64,000 nt of DNA from Halomonas sp. SpR1. GTDB taxonomy: Bacteria; Pseudomonadota; Gammaproteobacteria; Pseudomonadales; Halomonadaceae. The stretch lies in assembly GCF_031010175.1 (NCBI RefSeq), contig NZ_JAUAMB010000009.1, positions 87,844 to 151,843 of the forward strand, written 5' to 3'. Of the stretch, positions 44,216-52,877 are shown in pieces (position 1 is the stretch's first letter; each line of letters opens with the position of its first letter). Below the pieces are notes generated by a model. It did no database searches, was not told the DNA's origin, and saw only the letters and a list, made by a program, of their open reading frames with translations. The position numbers and the translations under genes were made by a program.

Positions 44216-46417
44216 ATGAAAGCTCATGGTCTTGGGCATAAAGCCAGCGCAAGCTGGCTTTTATTGCTTAGTGTCGCTGTGTTTCTATTGCCCTGGTACA
44301 AAGTGCCCCCTGACGGCATTTCGGCTCTTTGGGAATCGGCTTTTTTTCATGCCATGGCAGGCCGCTTGTGGTTATTGCCAGTGATTGTGCTGCCTATAGT
44401 TTTGCTCGTGGTATGGCAACAACGATCTGCGCTAAAGCGCCAAACTATGACGTTACTGCTGCTGGCTTTCGGGTTGCTCAGTTTACTGCTTCAAGTATCG
44501 CTTATCGGCTTGAACGGCCCGCTATTCACGAGTGTTGCAGGCCTTTTTCCGGGTGCCTCGACAGGCCAAACGGGTTTGGGATGGGGCGGCTTTCTGACGG
44601 CGATTGCCCTGTTAGGGCTGTTGGCCAATGAACTGGCGGATAGCGGTTTCTGTAAAGGAGACCAGTTTGCAGCCGCCGCAGTGGTATTTGTCGTGGCGCT
44701 GCTCGGTTTGTTCGTCTTTTTCCCCATTATAAAACTTGCCACCACCGCCTTTACGAACCCAGAGGGCGGCCTGGCCCTGCAGGCCTTTGGGGCCCGGTTA
44801 ATCGCCCCAGAGCTGTGGCGGTTGAATTGTATATCACCAGAGGGTGGCAACTGTGGCGTGGTGATCAACTCCGTCGTGCTGGGGATAATGTCGGCAACAT
44901 TGTCTACCCTGCTTGGCCTGGCACTGGCGATGCTGGTGGCGCGCACCGGGTTTCGCTTTACAAAAACGCTGCGTGCTATTTCTATACTGCCGATTATAAC
45001 GCCGCCCTTTGTCGTTGGGGTGGCGTTGATCGTCTTGTTTGGGCGCTCTGGGCTGGTAACCAGCTGGGGCGCAGAGCTGTTTGGAGTGACGCCGTCACGC
45101 TGGCTATACGGATTGCCTGGCATATTGATGGCACAAACGCTGGCCTTCACGCCCGTCACCTTTTTGGTACTGCTCGGCACCTTAGAGGCGATTAACCCTT
45201 CGCTTGAAGAAGCCTCCCATACGCTGGGCGCAGGCCCAATGCGCACCTTCCAAACCATTACCTTGCCGCTATTACGGCCAGGGCTGGCCGCTGCCTTTTT
45301 ACTTGCCTTCATCGAGAGTCTGGCTGACTTTGGCAACCCATTGGTACTTGGCGGGGGCTATGAGGTGCTATCGACCAAAATCTTTTTTGCCGTTGTCGGG
45401 GCGCGCTATGACCTGGGCAATGCCGCTACGCTGTCGATCATTTTACTGGCACTCACGCTGGGGGCGTTTTGGATTCAGGCGCGCTGGCTAGGCAAAAAAA
45501 GCTATGTCACGGTGACCGGCAAGTCAGATGCTGGCTTGGCAGCACCGCTTCCAAAGCCTTTGCAGGCGGTGTCTTACAGCATTGTGGGGCTTTTTGTGCT
45601 GTTTACTCTCGCCGTCTACGCCATTGTTTTATTAGGTGGTTTTGTAAATGATATTGGCCGCTGGGATCTCACTCCGACGTTACGCCATCTAGGCACGGCA
45701 TTTTCGGTTGAGCTGGGTGGCAACGGCATTGAGTTTTATGGCTCGGCCTGGAGTTCGCTTAAAACCACTTTGTTGGTATCAGCCCTGGCTGCGCCACTGA
45801 CAACGGCCATTGGGATTATCACTGCCTGGTTGATCGCCCGACAAAATTTTGCCGGTAAGCGTCAGTTTGAATTTGGCACCATGCTCAGTTTTGCGATTCC
45901 AGGCACGGTCGTTGGGGTCTCTTACGTGGCGGCGTTTAACGTGCCACCGGTGGATATCACCGGCACCATGGTGATACTGGTGATCTGCTTTATGTTCCGC
46001 AATATGCCCGTGGGAATGCGCGCGGGTATTGCGGCACTATCTCAAATCGACCGTTCAATGGAAGAGGCTAGCCAGACGCTAGGTGCCGGTGGGTTTACTA
46101 CCCTGCGGCGAATTGTTTTGCCGTTGGTGAAACCGGCGATGTTCACGGCCATGGTGTACTCCTTCGTCACCGCCATGACGGCCGTGTCAGCGGTTATTTT
46201 CTTGGTTAGCGCACGCCACAATATGGCCACGGCTTACATTATGGGGCGCGTGGAAAACGGTGAATACGCGCTGGCAATTACCTATTCTGCCGTTCTTATG
46301 CTGGTCATGATCGCCGCTATCGTCATTTTCAGCGCGCTGATTGGCAAGCGACGCCTTGGGCGACGCGCGCCAGATAATGCTAAGCCTCAGCTATCCGAAG
46401 CCGTCAGTGTCAATTAA
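44216..46417 (+). CDS. Fused two-domain ABC permease (AfuB/FbpB type)
   Basis: ~733-residue inner-membrane protein containing two tandem permease domains, each with an EAA loop (EEASHTLGAGPMRTFQTITL and EEASQTLGAGGFTTLRRIVL). An N-terminal extra hydrophobic block of about four helices precedes them. The ATG at 44216 has GCGGAG upstream; a longer start is rejected. It would form the whole membrane channel alone, working with the ATPase at 46439. Confidence 0.92.
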   Translation: MKAHGLGHKASASWLLLLSVAVFLLPWYKVPPDGISALWESAFFHAMAGRLWLLPVIVLPIVLLVVWQQRSALKRQTMTLLLLAFGLLSLLLQVSLIGLNGPLFTSVAGLFPGASTGQTGLGWGGFLTAIALLGLLANELADSGFCKGDQFAAAAVVFVVALLGLFVFFPIIKLATTAFTNPEGGLALQAFGARLIAPELWRLNCISPEGGNCGVVINSVVLGIMSATLSTLLGLALAMLVARTGFRFTKTLRAISILPIITPPFVVGVALIVLFGRSGLVTSWGAELFGVTPSRWLYGLPGILMAQTLAFTPVTFLVLLGTLEAINPSLEEASHTLGAGPMRTFQTITLPLLRPGLAAAFLLAFIESLADFGNPLVLGGGYEVLSTKIFFAVVGARYDLGNAATLSIILLALTLGAFWIQARWLGKKSYVTVTGKSDAGLAAPLPKPLQAVSYSIVGLFVLFTLAVYAIVLLGGFVNDIGRWDLTPTLRHLGTAFSVELGGNGIEFYGSAWSSLKTTLLVSALAAPLTTAIGIITAWLIARQNFAGKRQFEFGTMLSFAIPGTVVGVSYVAAFNVPPVDITGTMVILVICFMFRNMPVGMRAGIAALSQIDRSMEEASQTLGAGGFTTLRRIVLPLVKPAMFTAMVYSFVTAMTAVSAVIFLVSARHNMATAYIMGRVENGEYALAITYSAVLMLVMIAAIVIFSALIGKRRLGRRAPDNAKPQLSEAVSVN

Positions 46418-46438
46418 CCCGGTTTAAAGGGAGAAACC

Positions 46439-47467
46439 ATGGCTGATCTCGCCATAGAATTTATTGATGTGGTTAAGAAGTACAACGACGTGACGGCGGT
46501 GGATCAGATCAACCTATCCATTCGCCGTGGCGAACTGGTGACCTTTCTAGGCCCTTCTGGCTGTGGCAAGACCACCAGTTTACGCCTGGTGGCGGGCCTT
46601 GAGTTGCCCACTGCTGGTCAGATGTTGATTCATGGCCGTGATGTAAGCCGTCGCCCGGCATCGGAGCGAAATGTGGGCATGGTGTTCCAGTCGTATGCGT
46701 TATTTCCACATATGTCGGTTCTCGACAACGTCTCCTATGGCCCCGTTATTCGCGGTGAGTCCAAAAACAAAGCCCATGCCCGCGCGCTGGAAATTCTCGA
46801 ACTACTTGGGCTGCCCAATCTTAGCCGTCGATTACCTTCAGAGCTTTCCGGCGGCCAGCAGCAGCGGGTGGCCGTTGCTCGGGCCATTGCCCAGCAACCG
46901 GATGTCATGCTGTTCGATGAGCCGCTGTCCAATGTGGACGCCAAATTGCGCCGTCGGGTGCGCGCTGAAATTCGTGAATTACAGCAACGCTTTGGCTTAA
47001 CGGCTATTTACGTCACGCATGATCAGGAAGAGGCGCTTGCGGTGTCGGATCGCATCGTGGTGATGAACGCTGGGCACATTGCCCAGGTAGGCACGCCAGA
47101 AGATTTATACGACCGCCCCAATTCGCCCTTTGTTGCCGACTTTATCGGGGACGCCAACCTGGTAGATGGCAAAGTAGAAGCCGGTTGTTTTAGTGCTGGC
47201 AATTTAAACTTGGCCATTCCGGGGGAAGCAGGTAACGCCCGCGTCTCCATTCGCCCGGAGCGTATCGTTCTTGGTGGCAGTGCTAAGCCTGGTTCAATTA
47301 GTGGTGAAATCGTTAGTGCGACTTACCTGGGCAGCCGTATGGAGTACGTGATTGCGACCAATTTTACTGAACTCTTGGTTTCCCGCCCCATCGCCGAACC
47401 GCGGCTGGGATTAAAGCAGCACGTCTCGTTAGTCATTAATGAAAAGGATTTAACCCGTGTTTCATAA
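46439..47467 (+). CDS. ABC transporter ATP-binding protein (AfuC/PotA type)
   Basis: 342-residue ATPase: Walker A GPSGCGKTTSLR, Q-loop FQSYALFPHMSV, signature LSGGQQQRVAVARAI, Walker B VMLFDEPLSNVDAKLR and H-loop YVTHDQEEA. A C-terminal TOBE-like domain follows (VSIRPERIVLGG). Preceded by AAGGGAG. It overlaps the downstream phosphatase gene by 11 bases. Confidence 0.93.
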   Translation: MADLAIEFIDVVKKYNDVTAVDQINLSIRRGELVTFLGPSGCGKTTSLRLVAGLELPTAGQMLIHGRDVSRRPASERNVGMVFQSYALFPHMSVLDNVSYGPVIRGESKNKAHARALEILELLGLPNLSRRLPSELSGGQQQRVAVARAIAQQPDVMLFDEPLSNVDAKLRRRVRAEIRELQQRFGLTAIYVTHDQEEALAVSDRIVVMNAGHIAQVGTPEDLYDRPNSPFVADFIGDANLVDGKVEAGCFSAGNLNLAIPGEAGNARVSIRPERIVLGGSAKPGSISGEIVSATYLGSRMEYVIATNFTELLVSRPIAEPRLGLKQHVSLVINEKDLTRVS

Positions 47468-48281
47468 TCATTCAAGCACTGACGCCTCTGCTATTGACGC
47501 TCGCTTAGCCGTTGCCCGCACGGTCGCTATCAGCGGTGGCGAATTGGCGACCGACTATTTCTATCGCCAGTCAGAGCTGGTGGTCGAAACCAAAATGAGC
47601 GCGCAAGATGCCGTTTCTCAAGCTGACAGAAATGTAGAAGATCTAATCCGCCAGCATATTCAAACGGCCTTCCCCGAAGACGGCATTATCGGCGAGGAAC
47701 GCCCTGAAACGGTCGGCACATCTGGGTTTACCTGGGTTATCGACCCGATTGACGGTACCAGTTTGTTTCTGGCGGGCTTACATCATTGGTGTGTCTCCAT
47801 CGCGGTAATGCTTGATGACACCACCGTAGTGGGCGTTATACAGGTGCCGCTCTATAAAGAAACCTTTACCGGCAGTCTAAACCAAGGCGCCTTTTTAAAT
47901 GGTGAGCGTTTGAGCCTTAATAACGCTCACACCATTCAGAACAGCTTGATCGGCGTTGGCGTAAGCCAGCGGGGGCCGACCCAGCATTCGGTAAACGTCA
48001 TTCAAGCCTTGCTAGCAGGCGGTGGCATGTTCTACCGCAACGGCTCCGGCGCTCTTATGCTGGCCAGCGTTGCAGCAGGGCGATTAGGCGGTTACTACGA
48101 AAATCACATTATGCCCTGGGACTGCTTGGCTGGCCTGCTATTGATACGTGAAGCGGGCGGCCTAACCGCGCCTTTTTGCCAGCATTGGCCTCTGGCGAAG
48201 GGCGACCACATTATCGCTGCAGCCCCCGGTGTTTGGGACGACTTGAATGCGATTGTAATTGCTGCGGAGAAAGAAGATTAG
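47457..48281 (+). CDS. Inositol-monophosphatase-family sugar phosphatase
   Basis: 274-residue Mg-dependent phosphatase with the IMPase motifs GEERPE, WVIDPIDGTSLFLAG and MPWDCLAGLLLIREAGG. Relatives hydrolyse inositol-, histidinol- or sugar-phosphates or 3'-phosphoadenosine phosphate. The GTG start overlaps the transporter ATPase gene, tying it to the ABC system. A transported phosphorylated compound that is dephosphorylated inside would explain the pairing; this is inference. Confidence 0.88.
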   Translation: MFHNHSSTDASAIDARLAVARTVAISGGELATDYFYRQSELVVETKMSAQDAVSQADRNVEDLIRQHIQTAFPEDGIIGEERPETVGTSGFTWVIDPIDGTSLFLAGLHHWCVSIAVMLDDTTVVGVIQVPLYKETFTGSLNQGAFLNGERLSLNNAHTIQNSLIGVGVSQRGPTQHSVNVIQALLAGGGMFYRNGSGALMLASVAAGRLGGYYENHIMPWDCLAGLLLIREAGGLTAPFCQHWPLAKGDHIIAAAPGVWDDLNAIVIAAEKED

Positions 48282-48370
48282 CCACTATAGTTGGTTGTCG
48301 TGCGTATTACCTTGATGCAATAGGTTAGGCTCGGTGATCCTATTTGCAACTGTATGTGCGGTAACGGTAG

Positions 48371-48655
48371 CTACTTCAATACGCTATCCACATACAGATG
48401 TCGTAACTTCCAGAATCCTTCGACGTCCACGCGCAGCCCTTGGTAGGCAAGCTCTTCTGCAATAAATAGGGTGATATCTTCATCGCGATGACCCTGGTAA
48501 AGCGAAGGGTCTTTGGGTGTGCTCGCCTCGGCGACAGCAACGTTGGCGAGCCCTCCGCAGCAGCCGTGGCGGGGTGATAAACGCACGGTCACCACACCAC
48601 CTTGTTGCTTGATAAACGCTTTAGCCGCGTCAGAAACTGCGATTATTTCCGGCAT
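48371..48655 (-). CDS. CC/Se-motif small protein
   Basis: 94-residue protein with vicinal cysteines in SPRHGCCGGLANVAVAE and no other cysteine. I assign it, with moderate confidence, to the small family named for a CC or Cys-selenocysteine pair; here both codons are TGC, so no selenocysteine. Vicinal thiols could bind As(III) or take part in redox. It is the last gene of the leftward ars operon, downstream of a thioredoxin-like protein. Function undetermined. Confidence 0.72.
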   Translation of the reverse strand: MPEIIAVSDAAKAFIKQQGGVVTVRLSPRHGCCGGLANVAVAEASTPKDPSLYQGHRDEDITLFIAEELAYQGLRVDVEGFWKLRHLYVDSVLK

Positions 48656-48675
48656 ACAGACGCCTGTTAAACGAG

Positions 48676-48709
48676 GGCTGCCAGCTTACCAGGAAGTAAG
48701 CTGGGAGCC
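48676..48709 (-). promoter_or_regulatory. Hairpin between thioredoxin-like and CC/Se genes
   Basis: CCAGCTTAC/GTAAGCTGG with a six-base loop, extended past a G-G mismatch by GGCT/AGCC. It lies in the 79-base gap upstream of the CC/Se gene on the minus strand, with no T-run. Probably an mRNA processing or stability element. Confidence 0.6.
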
Positions 48710-48734
48710 AGAAAGAAATCTAGGCACTGAACGT

Positions 48735-48971
48735 TTAGGCTTTGAGTAGTGCTTCGATTTTTTCACGATTCGGCACGCCTCCGCTGTGTGCAAGTTGGCC
48801 ATTGACCGCGACGGCTGGGGTCGACATGACCTGATAACGCATAATGACTTGCGGGTCAGTGACTTTAGTCACCTCTACATCGGTGCCCAGCTCTTTGGCA
48901 ATCGCGGTAATTTGCTCCGCGGTGACGGTGCACTTTTTGCAGCCTGTGCCTAATACTTCGATCTTTTTCAT
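48735..48971 (-). CDS. Small thioredoxin/glutaredoxin-like protein (TM0996/MTH895 type)
   Basis: 78-residue redox protein: MKKIEVLGTGCKKCTVTAEQ has the C-x2-C site, and VMSTPAVAVNGQL supplies the cis-proline. Family members often sit next to UPF0718 permeases, as here (17 bases after the permease stop). It may shuttle electrons or carry As(III) thiol complexes to the permease; this is a context inference. Confidence 0.9.
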   Translation of the reverse strand: MKKIEVLGTGCKKCTVTAEQITAIAKELGTDVEVTKVTDPQVIMRYQVMSTPAVAVNGQLAHSGGVPNREKIEALLKA

Positions 48972-48988
48972 GTTATGTCCTCTTGGGT

Positions 48989-49996
48989 TTATAAGCTGCT
49001 GAATAACCAGGGTGCCAGCAGATTAATTATCCAGCCCACCAACATGAAGTTGATGAGTAGAATGACGAAAATGGTGGCCAGTAAGCGCCACAGCATGACC
49101 TGTTTGAGCATGATAAATTCAGGAAAGCTCGCCGCGACGGTGCTCATGCAGAAAGCCAATGTTGTACCCACGGGCAACCCCTTAGTGATCAAGCTTTCCA
49201 TGATGGGAATGACGCCGGTGGCGTTGGAGTAAAGCGGCAGGCCCGCCAATACGGCTGCCGGGACATTCCACCACTGGCCACTACCCAGGTTGTCACTGAA
49301 CCAGCCGTCCGGGACAAAGCCGTGCAGCGCGGCGCCTAACCCCACACCGATGATGATCCACTTCCAAATCCGCGCGACAATTTCGAAAAGTTCATTGCGG
49401 GCAAATTGGTGGCGCTCTTTTAACGTCAGCGAATGAGATACGGGCGCTGGCTGATTGGCTTGCGGACTGTCAGCGGCGTTCTGATAGGCTTTCGCCGCAA
49501 AGTCTTTTAACCAGCGTTCGGCGCCAAAGCTATCCAGCAGCATGCCGCCGCCTATGCCCACGGCCATGCCGATGGTGATATAGACCAGGGTGAACTCCCA
49601 CCCCAGCAGGCTCCATAGCATGATGACGGCGACTTCATTAATGATCGGTGAGGTAAACAGAAACGCCATGGTAATGCCCAGGGGAATGCCTGCACTGGTG
49701 AAGCCAAGAAACAGCGGAATGCTCGAGCACGAGCAAAACGGTGTAATCGCCCCAAAGCCAGCCCCTAAGCCGTAGCCTGCGAAACGGTTCTTTTGCTGAA
49801 TGTGATAGCGTACCCGCTCCAGATTGAGGGAGGCGCGTAACAAGGCAATGAAGTAAATCATCACCACCAGTAACGCAAAAATTTTGCTCGTATCTTCGAC
49901 GAAAAAGTGCAGTGAGCCGCCTAACTTGCTGTTAGGGTCAAAGCCGCCCAGATCGTATACCAGCCAACTGGCCAGCCAGGTAAAGATCTCTAACAT
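48989..49996 (-). CDS. UPF0718/ArsP-like permease, second copy
   Basis: 335-residue membrane protein with the signature GAITPFCSCSSIPLFLGFTSAG in the first half and GLPLYSNATGVIPIMESLI in the second. It is a paralogue of the permease at 37203 but lacks its cysteine-rich central loop (here ADSPQANQPAPVSHS). Followed by a thioredoxin-like gene. A role in organoarsenical or thiol-arsenic export is inferred from context. Confidence 0.87.
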   Translation of the reverse strand: MLEIFTWLASWLVYDLGGFDPNSKLGGSLHFFVEDTSKIFALLVVMIYFIALLRASLNLERVRYHIQQKNRFAGYGLGAGFGAITPFCSCSSIPLFLGFTSAGIPLGITMAFLFTSPIINEVAVIMLWSLLGWEFTLVYITIGMAVGIGGGMLLDSFGAERWLKDFAAKAYQNAADSPQANQPAPVSHSLTLKERHQFARNELFEIVARIWKWIIIGVGLGAALHGFVPDGWFSDNLGSGQWWNVPAAVLAGLPLYSNATGVIPIMESLITKGLPVGTTLAFCMSTVAASFPEFIMLKQVMLWRLLATIFVILLINFMLVGWIINLLAPWLFSSL

Positions 49997-50090
49997 CGCT
50001 GCCTTCCTTTATATGAACTGTTCTATGAAGAAGACGAAGCAATGTGGGAAAGGATGCAGGGAAAAGCCAAATATTTATTTGATTGAGTGG

Positions 50091-50690
50091 CTATTGGATA
50101 GAAGAGGGTAGCGCACGGTGGCAGCAAACCTGGCCTTGATCGTCAAAGACGATCCCACACTGGGCGACCAATCGAGCGCGGAGGCGTTTTCGGGCACGGA
50201 GTAGCCGCGCTTTGGTCGCGGGTAGGGTCAATCCATGGCGCTGGGCATAGTCGCTCTGCTTAACGCCGTTTAGATCGCAGGCTGACACAATATCAGCGTC
50301 TTCGTCAGCGCAGTGCGCCAGCGCCTGGGCGATACAAGCGGCAAGACTCTCTAAGGGGAGACGGGGTTCTGGGCTATTAGATAAATGTATTGTTTCGATC
50401 TTGGTACCTAGCGATGGGGACTCCGGCCTTGGGCGCCGCAACTCATCAATCCACTCATTCTTGGCAACCTTATAAAGCCACGCTTTGGGTTCTGACAGTT
50501 GGCAAAACTGGGCGCGATGCGTTAGCGCTTTTACATAGACACGTTGCAAGATGTCGTCGGCGGCGTCCCGGTTGTTGCATAGCGCCAAGAGGTAATAGCG
50601 CAGTGCCTGGTGGTGGCGGTTCCAAGCTTCCTCAATGCAGGGTAGGGCTTGAGTAGGAGAGGCTTGGGGTGAGACAGCGTTCTTATTCAT
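50091..50690 (-). CDS. sigZ: ECF-type sigma factor SigZ
   Basis: 199-residue ECF sigma factor. Region 2 reads NNRDAADDILQRVYVKALTHRAQF and AWLYKVAKNEWIDELRRP; region 4 is YAQRHGLTLPATKARLLRARKRLRARL. The C-terminal extension CGIVFDDQGQVCCHR holds three cysteines and a histidine, a possible metal or metalloid site. No anti-sigma gene is adjacent. It overlaps arsC by four bases upstream, and the permease starts 94 bases downstream, so it may autoregulate the distal half of the operon. Confidence 0.88.
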   Translation of the reverse strand: MNKNAVSPQASPTQALPCIEEAWNRHHQALRYYLLALCNNRDAADDILQRVYVKALTHRAQFCQLSEPKAWLYKVAKNEWIDELRRPRPESPSLGTKIETIHLSNSPEPRLPLESLAACIAQALAHCADEDADIVSACDLNGVKQSDYAQRHGLTLPATKARLLRARKRLRARLVAQCGIVFDDQGQVCCHRALPSSIQ

Positions 50691-51088
50691 GGATAGGTCA
50701 CTTCGTCACCGTCTTCTTTGGTGAAGTGTGTGATCGGTTGTTCCAAAAGCGCTAATACTTGCTCGGAGGGGCGGCATAAGCGGGTACCCTTATTTGTTAC
50801 CACAATGGGGCGATTAATCAGAATCGGGTGGGCCATCATGGCGTCGATAAGCTGGTCATCGTTGAGTGATGGATCATCCAGATTCAGCTCGTCATAGGGA
50901 GTGCCTTTGCGCCGCAGCAGTTCCCGGGGAGATATCTGCATCATCGCCAGCAGCTCGACCAGCTTTTCGCGGCTGGGTGGTGTTTCCAGATAATAGATCA
51001 CCTCCGGCGATTCGCCAGAGGCTTCGATCATCGCCAGCGTATTGCGCGACGTACCGCAGTTGGGGTTGTGGTAAATGGTGACGGGCAT
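50687..51088 (-). CDS. arsC: Arsenate reductase, glutaredoxin-coupled type
   Basis: 133-residue ArsC of the E. coli R773 type. The active site HNPNCGTSRNTL has the nucleophilic cysteine, ELLRRKGTPY and HPILINRPIVV contain the arsenate-binding arginines. Electrons come from glutathione/glutaredoxin. This enzyme is unrelated in fold to the two LMW-phosphatase arsenate reductases at 32797 and 53767, so the island encodes two chemistries for the same step. Confidence 0.94.
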   Translation of the reverse strand: MPVTIYHNPNCGTSRNTLAMIEASGESPEVIYYLETPPSREKLVELLAMMQISPRELLRRKGTPYDELNLDDPSLNDDQLIDAMMAHPILINRPIVVTNKGTRLCRPSEQVLALLEQPITHFTKEDGDEVTYP

Positions 51089-51106
51089 GGTGACCTCGAG
51101 ATCGAT

Positions 51107-51775
51107 TTAGCTGTTTTCACTGCCGGGCGCGTTACGTTGAGAAGGCGCAGTTTTAAAAGCGGGCGATACTTTCGTTGGGTCAACTTGGCTTTTATAGCTA
51201 GCCGCTGCCTCTGCCCACCACATCAATTGGCCTAAGGTGCGGCCAAAGTAGCTTTCCCAACGCACCTGTTCTTGCTCAAATTGGCCGTCTTCGTTCAGGG
51301 CTTCCTGGGCTTTGGGTACGTGTACCATGGCCGATACCGGCAGGCAGCCCAGCTCCGAGAGGAACGCGCGCATGGCTACGGCGGCACGCACGCCACCCCA
51401 CTGACCCATTGAGTAGGTCACGATGGCGCTGGGTTTAAACGCAAACAGTGAGGCGCCGAAGTGATTAAGCAGGTGGCTTAGCGCCGGGCTCATGGAGTGG
51501 TTGTACTCAGGACTGACCATCACGAAACCATCGGCGTTGGTAATTTTGTCAGCAAGCTCTGCTAAGTCCTCCGGCGCATCGTTTTTTGCGTAAGCAAAAT
51601 GCGGCTTAAACGGATCGCTCAAGTTTAGCGCCAGCGGGTCAATAATCTCAGCCGTTGTCTGCGGTAACGATGAAAGCAAACGCTCGCAGGCCTTTGCTAC
51701 CCGCTCGCCGAGGCGAGCCGGGGAGGGTGGTGTGCTGGTGCGGGTTGAGCCTAAAAATATCAAATAGTGGGCCAT
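51107..51775 (-). CDS. NADPH-dependent FMN reductase family protein
   Basis: 222-residue flavodoxin-fold oxidoreductase. The FMN phosphate loop is near GSTRTSTPPSPARLGERV, and VMVSPEYNHSMSPALSHLLNHF is the family core motif. It differs from ArsH at 52878 but shares its fold. Lying between arsC and acr3, it may act on arsenicals or quinones; the substrate is unknown. Confidence 0.87.
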   Translation of the reverse strand: MAHYLIFLGSTRTSTPPSPARLGERVAKACERLLSSLPQTTAEIIDPLALNLSDPFKPHFAYAKNDAPEDLAELADKITNADGFVMVSPEYNHSMSPALSHLLNHFGASLFAFKPSAIVTYSMGQWGGVRAAVAMRAFLSELGCLPVSAMVHVPKAQEALNEDGQFEQEQVRWESYFGRTLGQLMWWAEAAASYKSQVDPTKVSPAFKTAPSQRNAPGSENS

Positions 51776-51787
51776 AGCTCTGACTCC

Positions 51788-52864
51788 TTATTGAGCTTCT
51801 GTCGGGAAATGGTGGCGGGTTTTATTGGCAATTCTTACCAGCGCCAGCATTAGCGGCACTTCGACCAAAACGCCCACCACCGTGGCTAGCGCCGCGCCTG
51901 ACTGTAAGCCAAATAGCGCAATCGCTGCCGCGACCGCCAGTTCAAAGAAGTTGCTGGCACCGATCATCGCCCCTGGTGCCGCAATGTTGTGCGGCAACCG
52001 CCACGCTTTCGCCCAGCCGTAGGCGATAAAGAAGATCAAAAACGTTTGAATAATTAGCGGAATCGCGATCAGCACGATATGCAGCGGATTATTCAGAATC
52101 ACCTCGCCCTGGAAGGCAAATAGCAGTACCAGGGTAATGATCAAGCCAATCGGAGTGATCGGGCCGACGCGCTTCATGAACACATTGTCGTACCATTCGG
52201 CACCGCGCTTTTTAATCAGGGTTTGCCGGGTGATATAACCCGCTGCCAGGGGAATCACTATATACAGCACCACGGAGAGGGCAACGGTGTCCCAGGGTAC
52301 CTGGATATTAGAAATACCCAGTAGGAAGACCACGATGGGGGCAAACGCAAACAGCATAATCAGATCGTTAAGCGCCACCTGCACCAGGGTGTAGGCAGCG
52401 TCGCCACGGGTTAAATAGCTCCACACAAACACCATCGCCGTACACGGCGCGGCGCCGAGCAGAATGGCACCGGCTAGATACTGGCTGGCTAACTCGGCGG
52501 GAATAAACGGCCGAAAGATGACCATCAAAAACAGCCAGGCAATGGCGAACATGGTGAAAGGCTTGATTAGCCAGTTAACCGTGGTGGTAATAATCAGCCC
52601 CTTTGGCTGACGTCGAACCCCCAGCAGAGAAGTGAAGTCAATTTGCGCCATCATGGGAAATATCATCGCCCAGATGAGTATCGCCACCGGAATCGACACC
52701 TGCGCCACTTCAAAGCGTGACAGCGTTTCCGGTACCGCTGGGATAAATTGCCCGACCAAAATGCCCACCACAATGGCAATGGCTACCCATAGCGAGAGGT
52801 AGCGCTCAAAGACGCCCATGCCTTCGGCAGTGGAGGGCGATGCGTTATCTTGCTGTGCTGACAT
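51788..52864 (-). CDS. acr3: Arsenite efflux transporter Acr3
   Basis: 358-residue ACR3-family permease with ten hydrophobic segments. LLGAAPCTAMVFVWSYLTRGDAAYT contains the essential conserved cysteine. It exports As(OH)3 using the proton gradient. The ATG at 52864 is preceded by AGGAG; a 35-residue upstream extension is rejected. It lies between arsH and the flavin reductase in the leftward operon. Confidence 0.95.
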   Translation of the reverse strand: MSAQQDNASPSTAEGMGVFERYLSLWVAIAIVVGILVGQFIPAVPETLSRFEVAQVSIPVAILIWAMIFPMMAQIDFTSLLGVRRQPKGLIITTTVNWLIKPFTMFAIAWLFLMVIFRPFIPAELASQYLAGAILLGAAPCTAMVFVWSYLTRGDAAYTLVQVALNDLIMLFAFAPIVVFLLGISNIQVPWDTVALSVVLYIVIPLAAGYITRQTLIKKRGAEWYDNVFMKRVGPITPIGLIITLVLLFAFQGEVILNNPLHIVLIAIPLIIQTFLIFFIAYGWAKAWRLPHNIAAPGAMIGASNFFELAVAAAIALFGLQSGAALATVVGVLVEVPLMLALVRIANKTRHHFPTEAQ

Positions 52865-52877
52865 GTGAAGCTCCTGA

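Noticed and set aside
43143..47467. Ferric iron ABC transporter
   Set aside because: Default family label only: no adjacent Tyr pair in the binding protein, no Fur-like box noticed, and a phosphatase in the operon.
48371..48655. Selenoprotein with in-frame UGA
   Set aside because: The CC motif is encoded by two TGC codons and there is no in-frame TGA; the hairpin at 48676 lies upstream of the gene, not where a bacterial SECIS would be.
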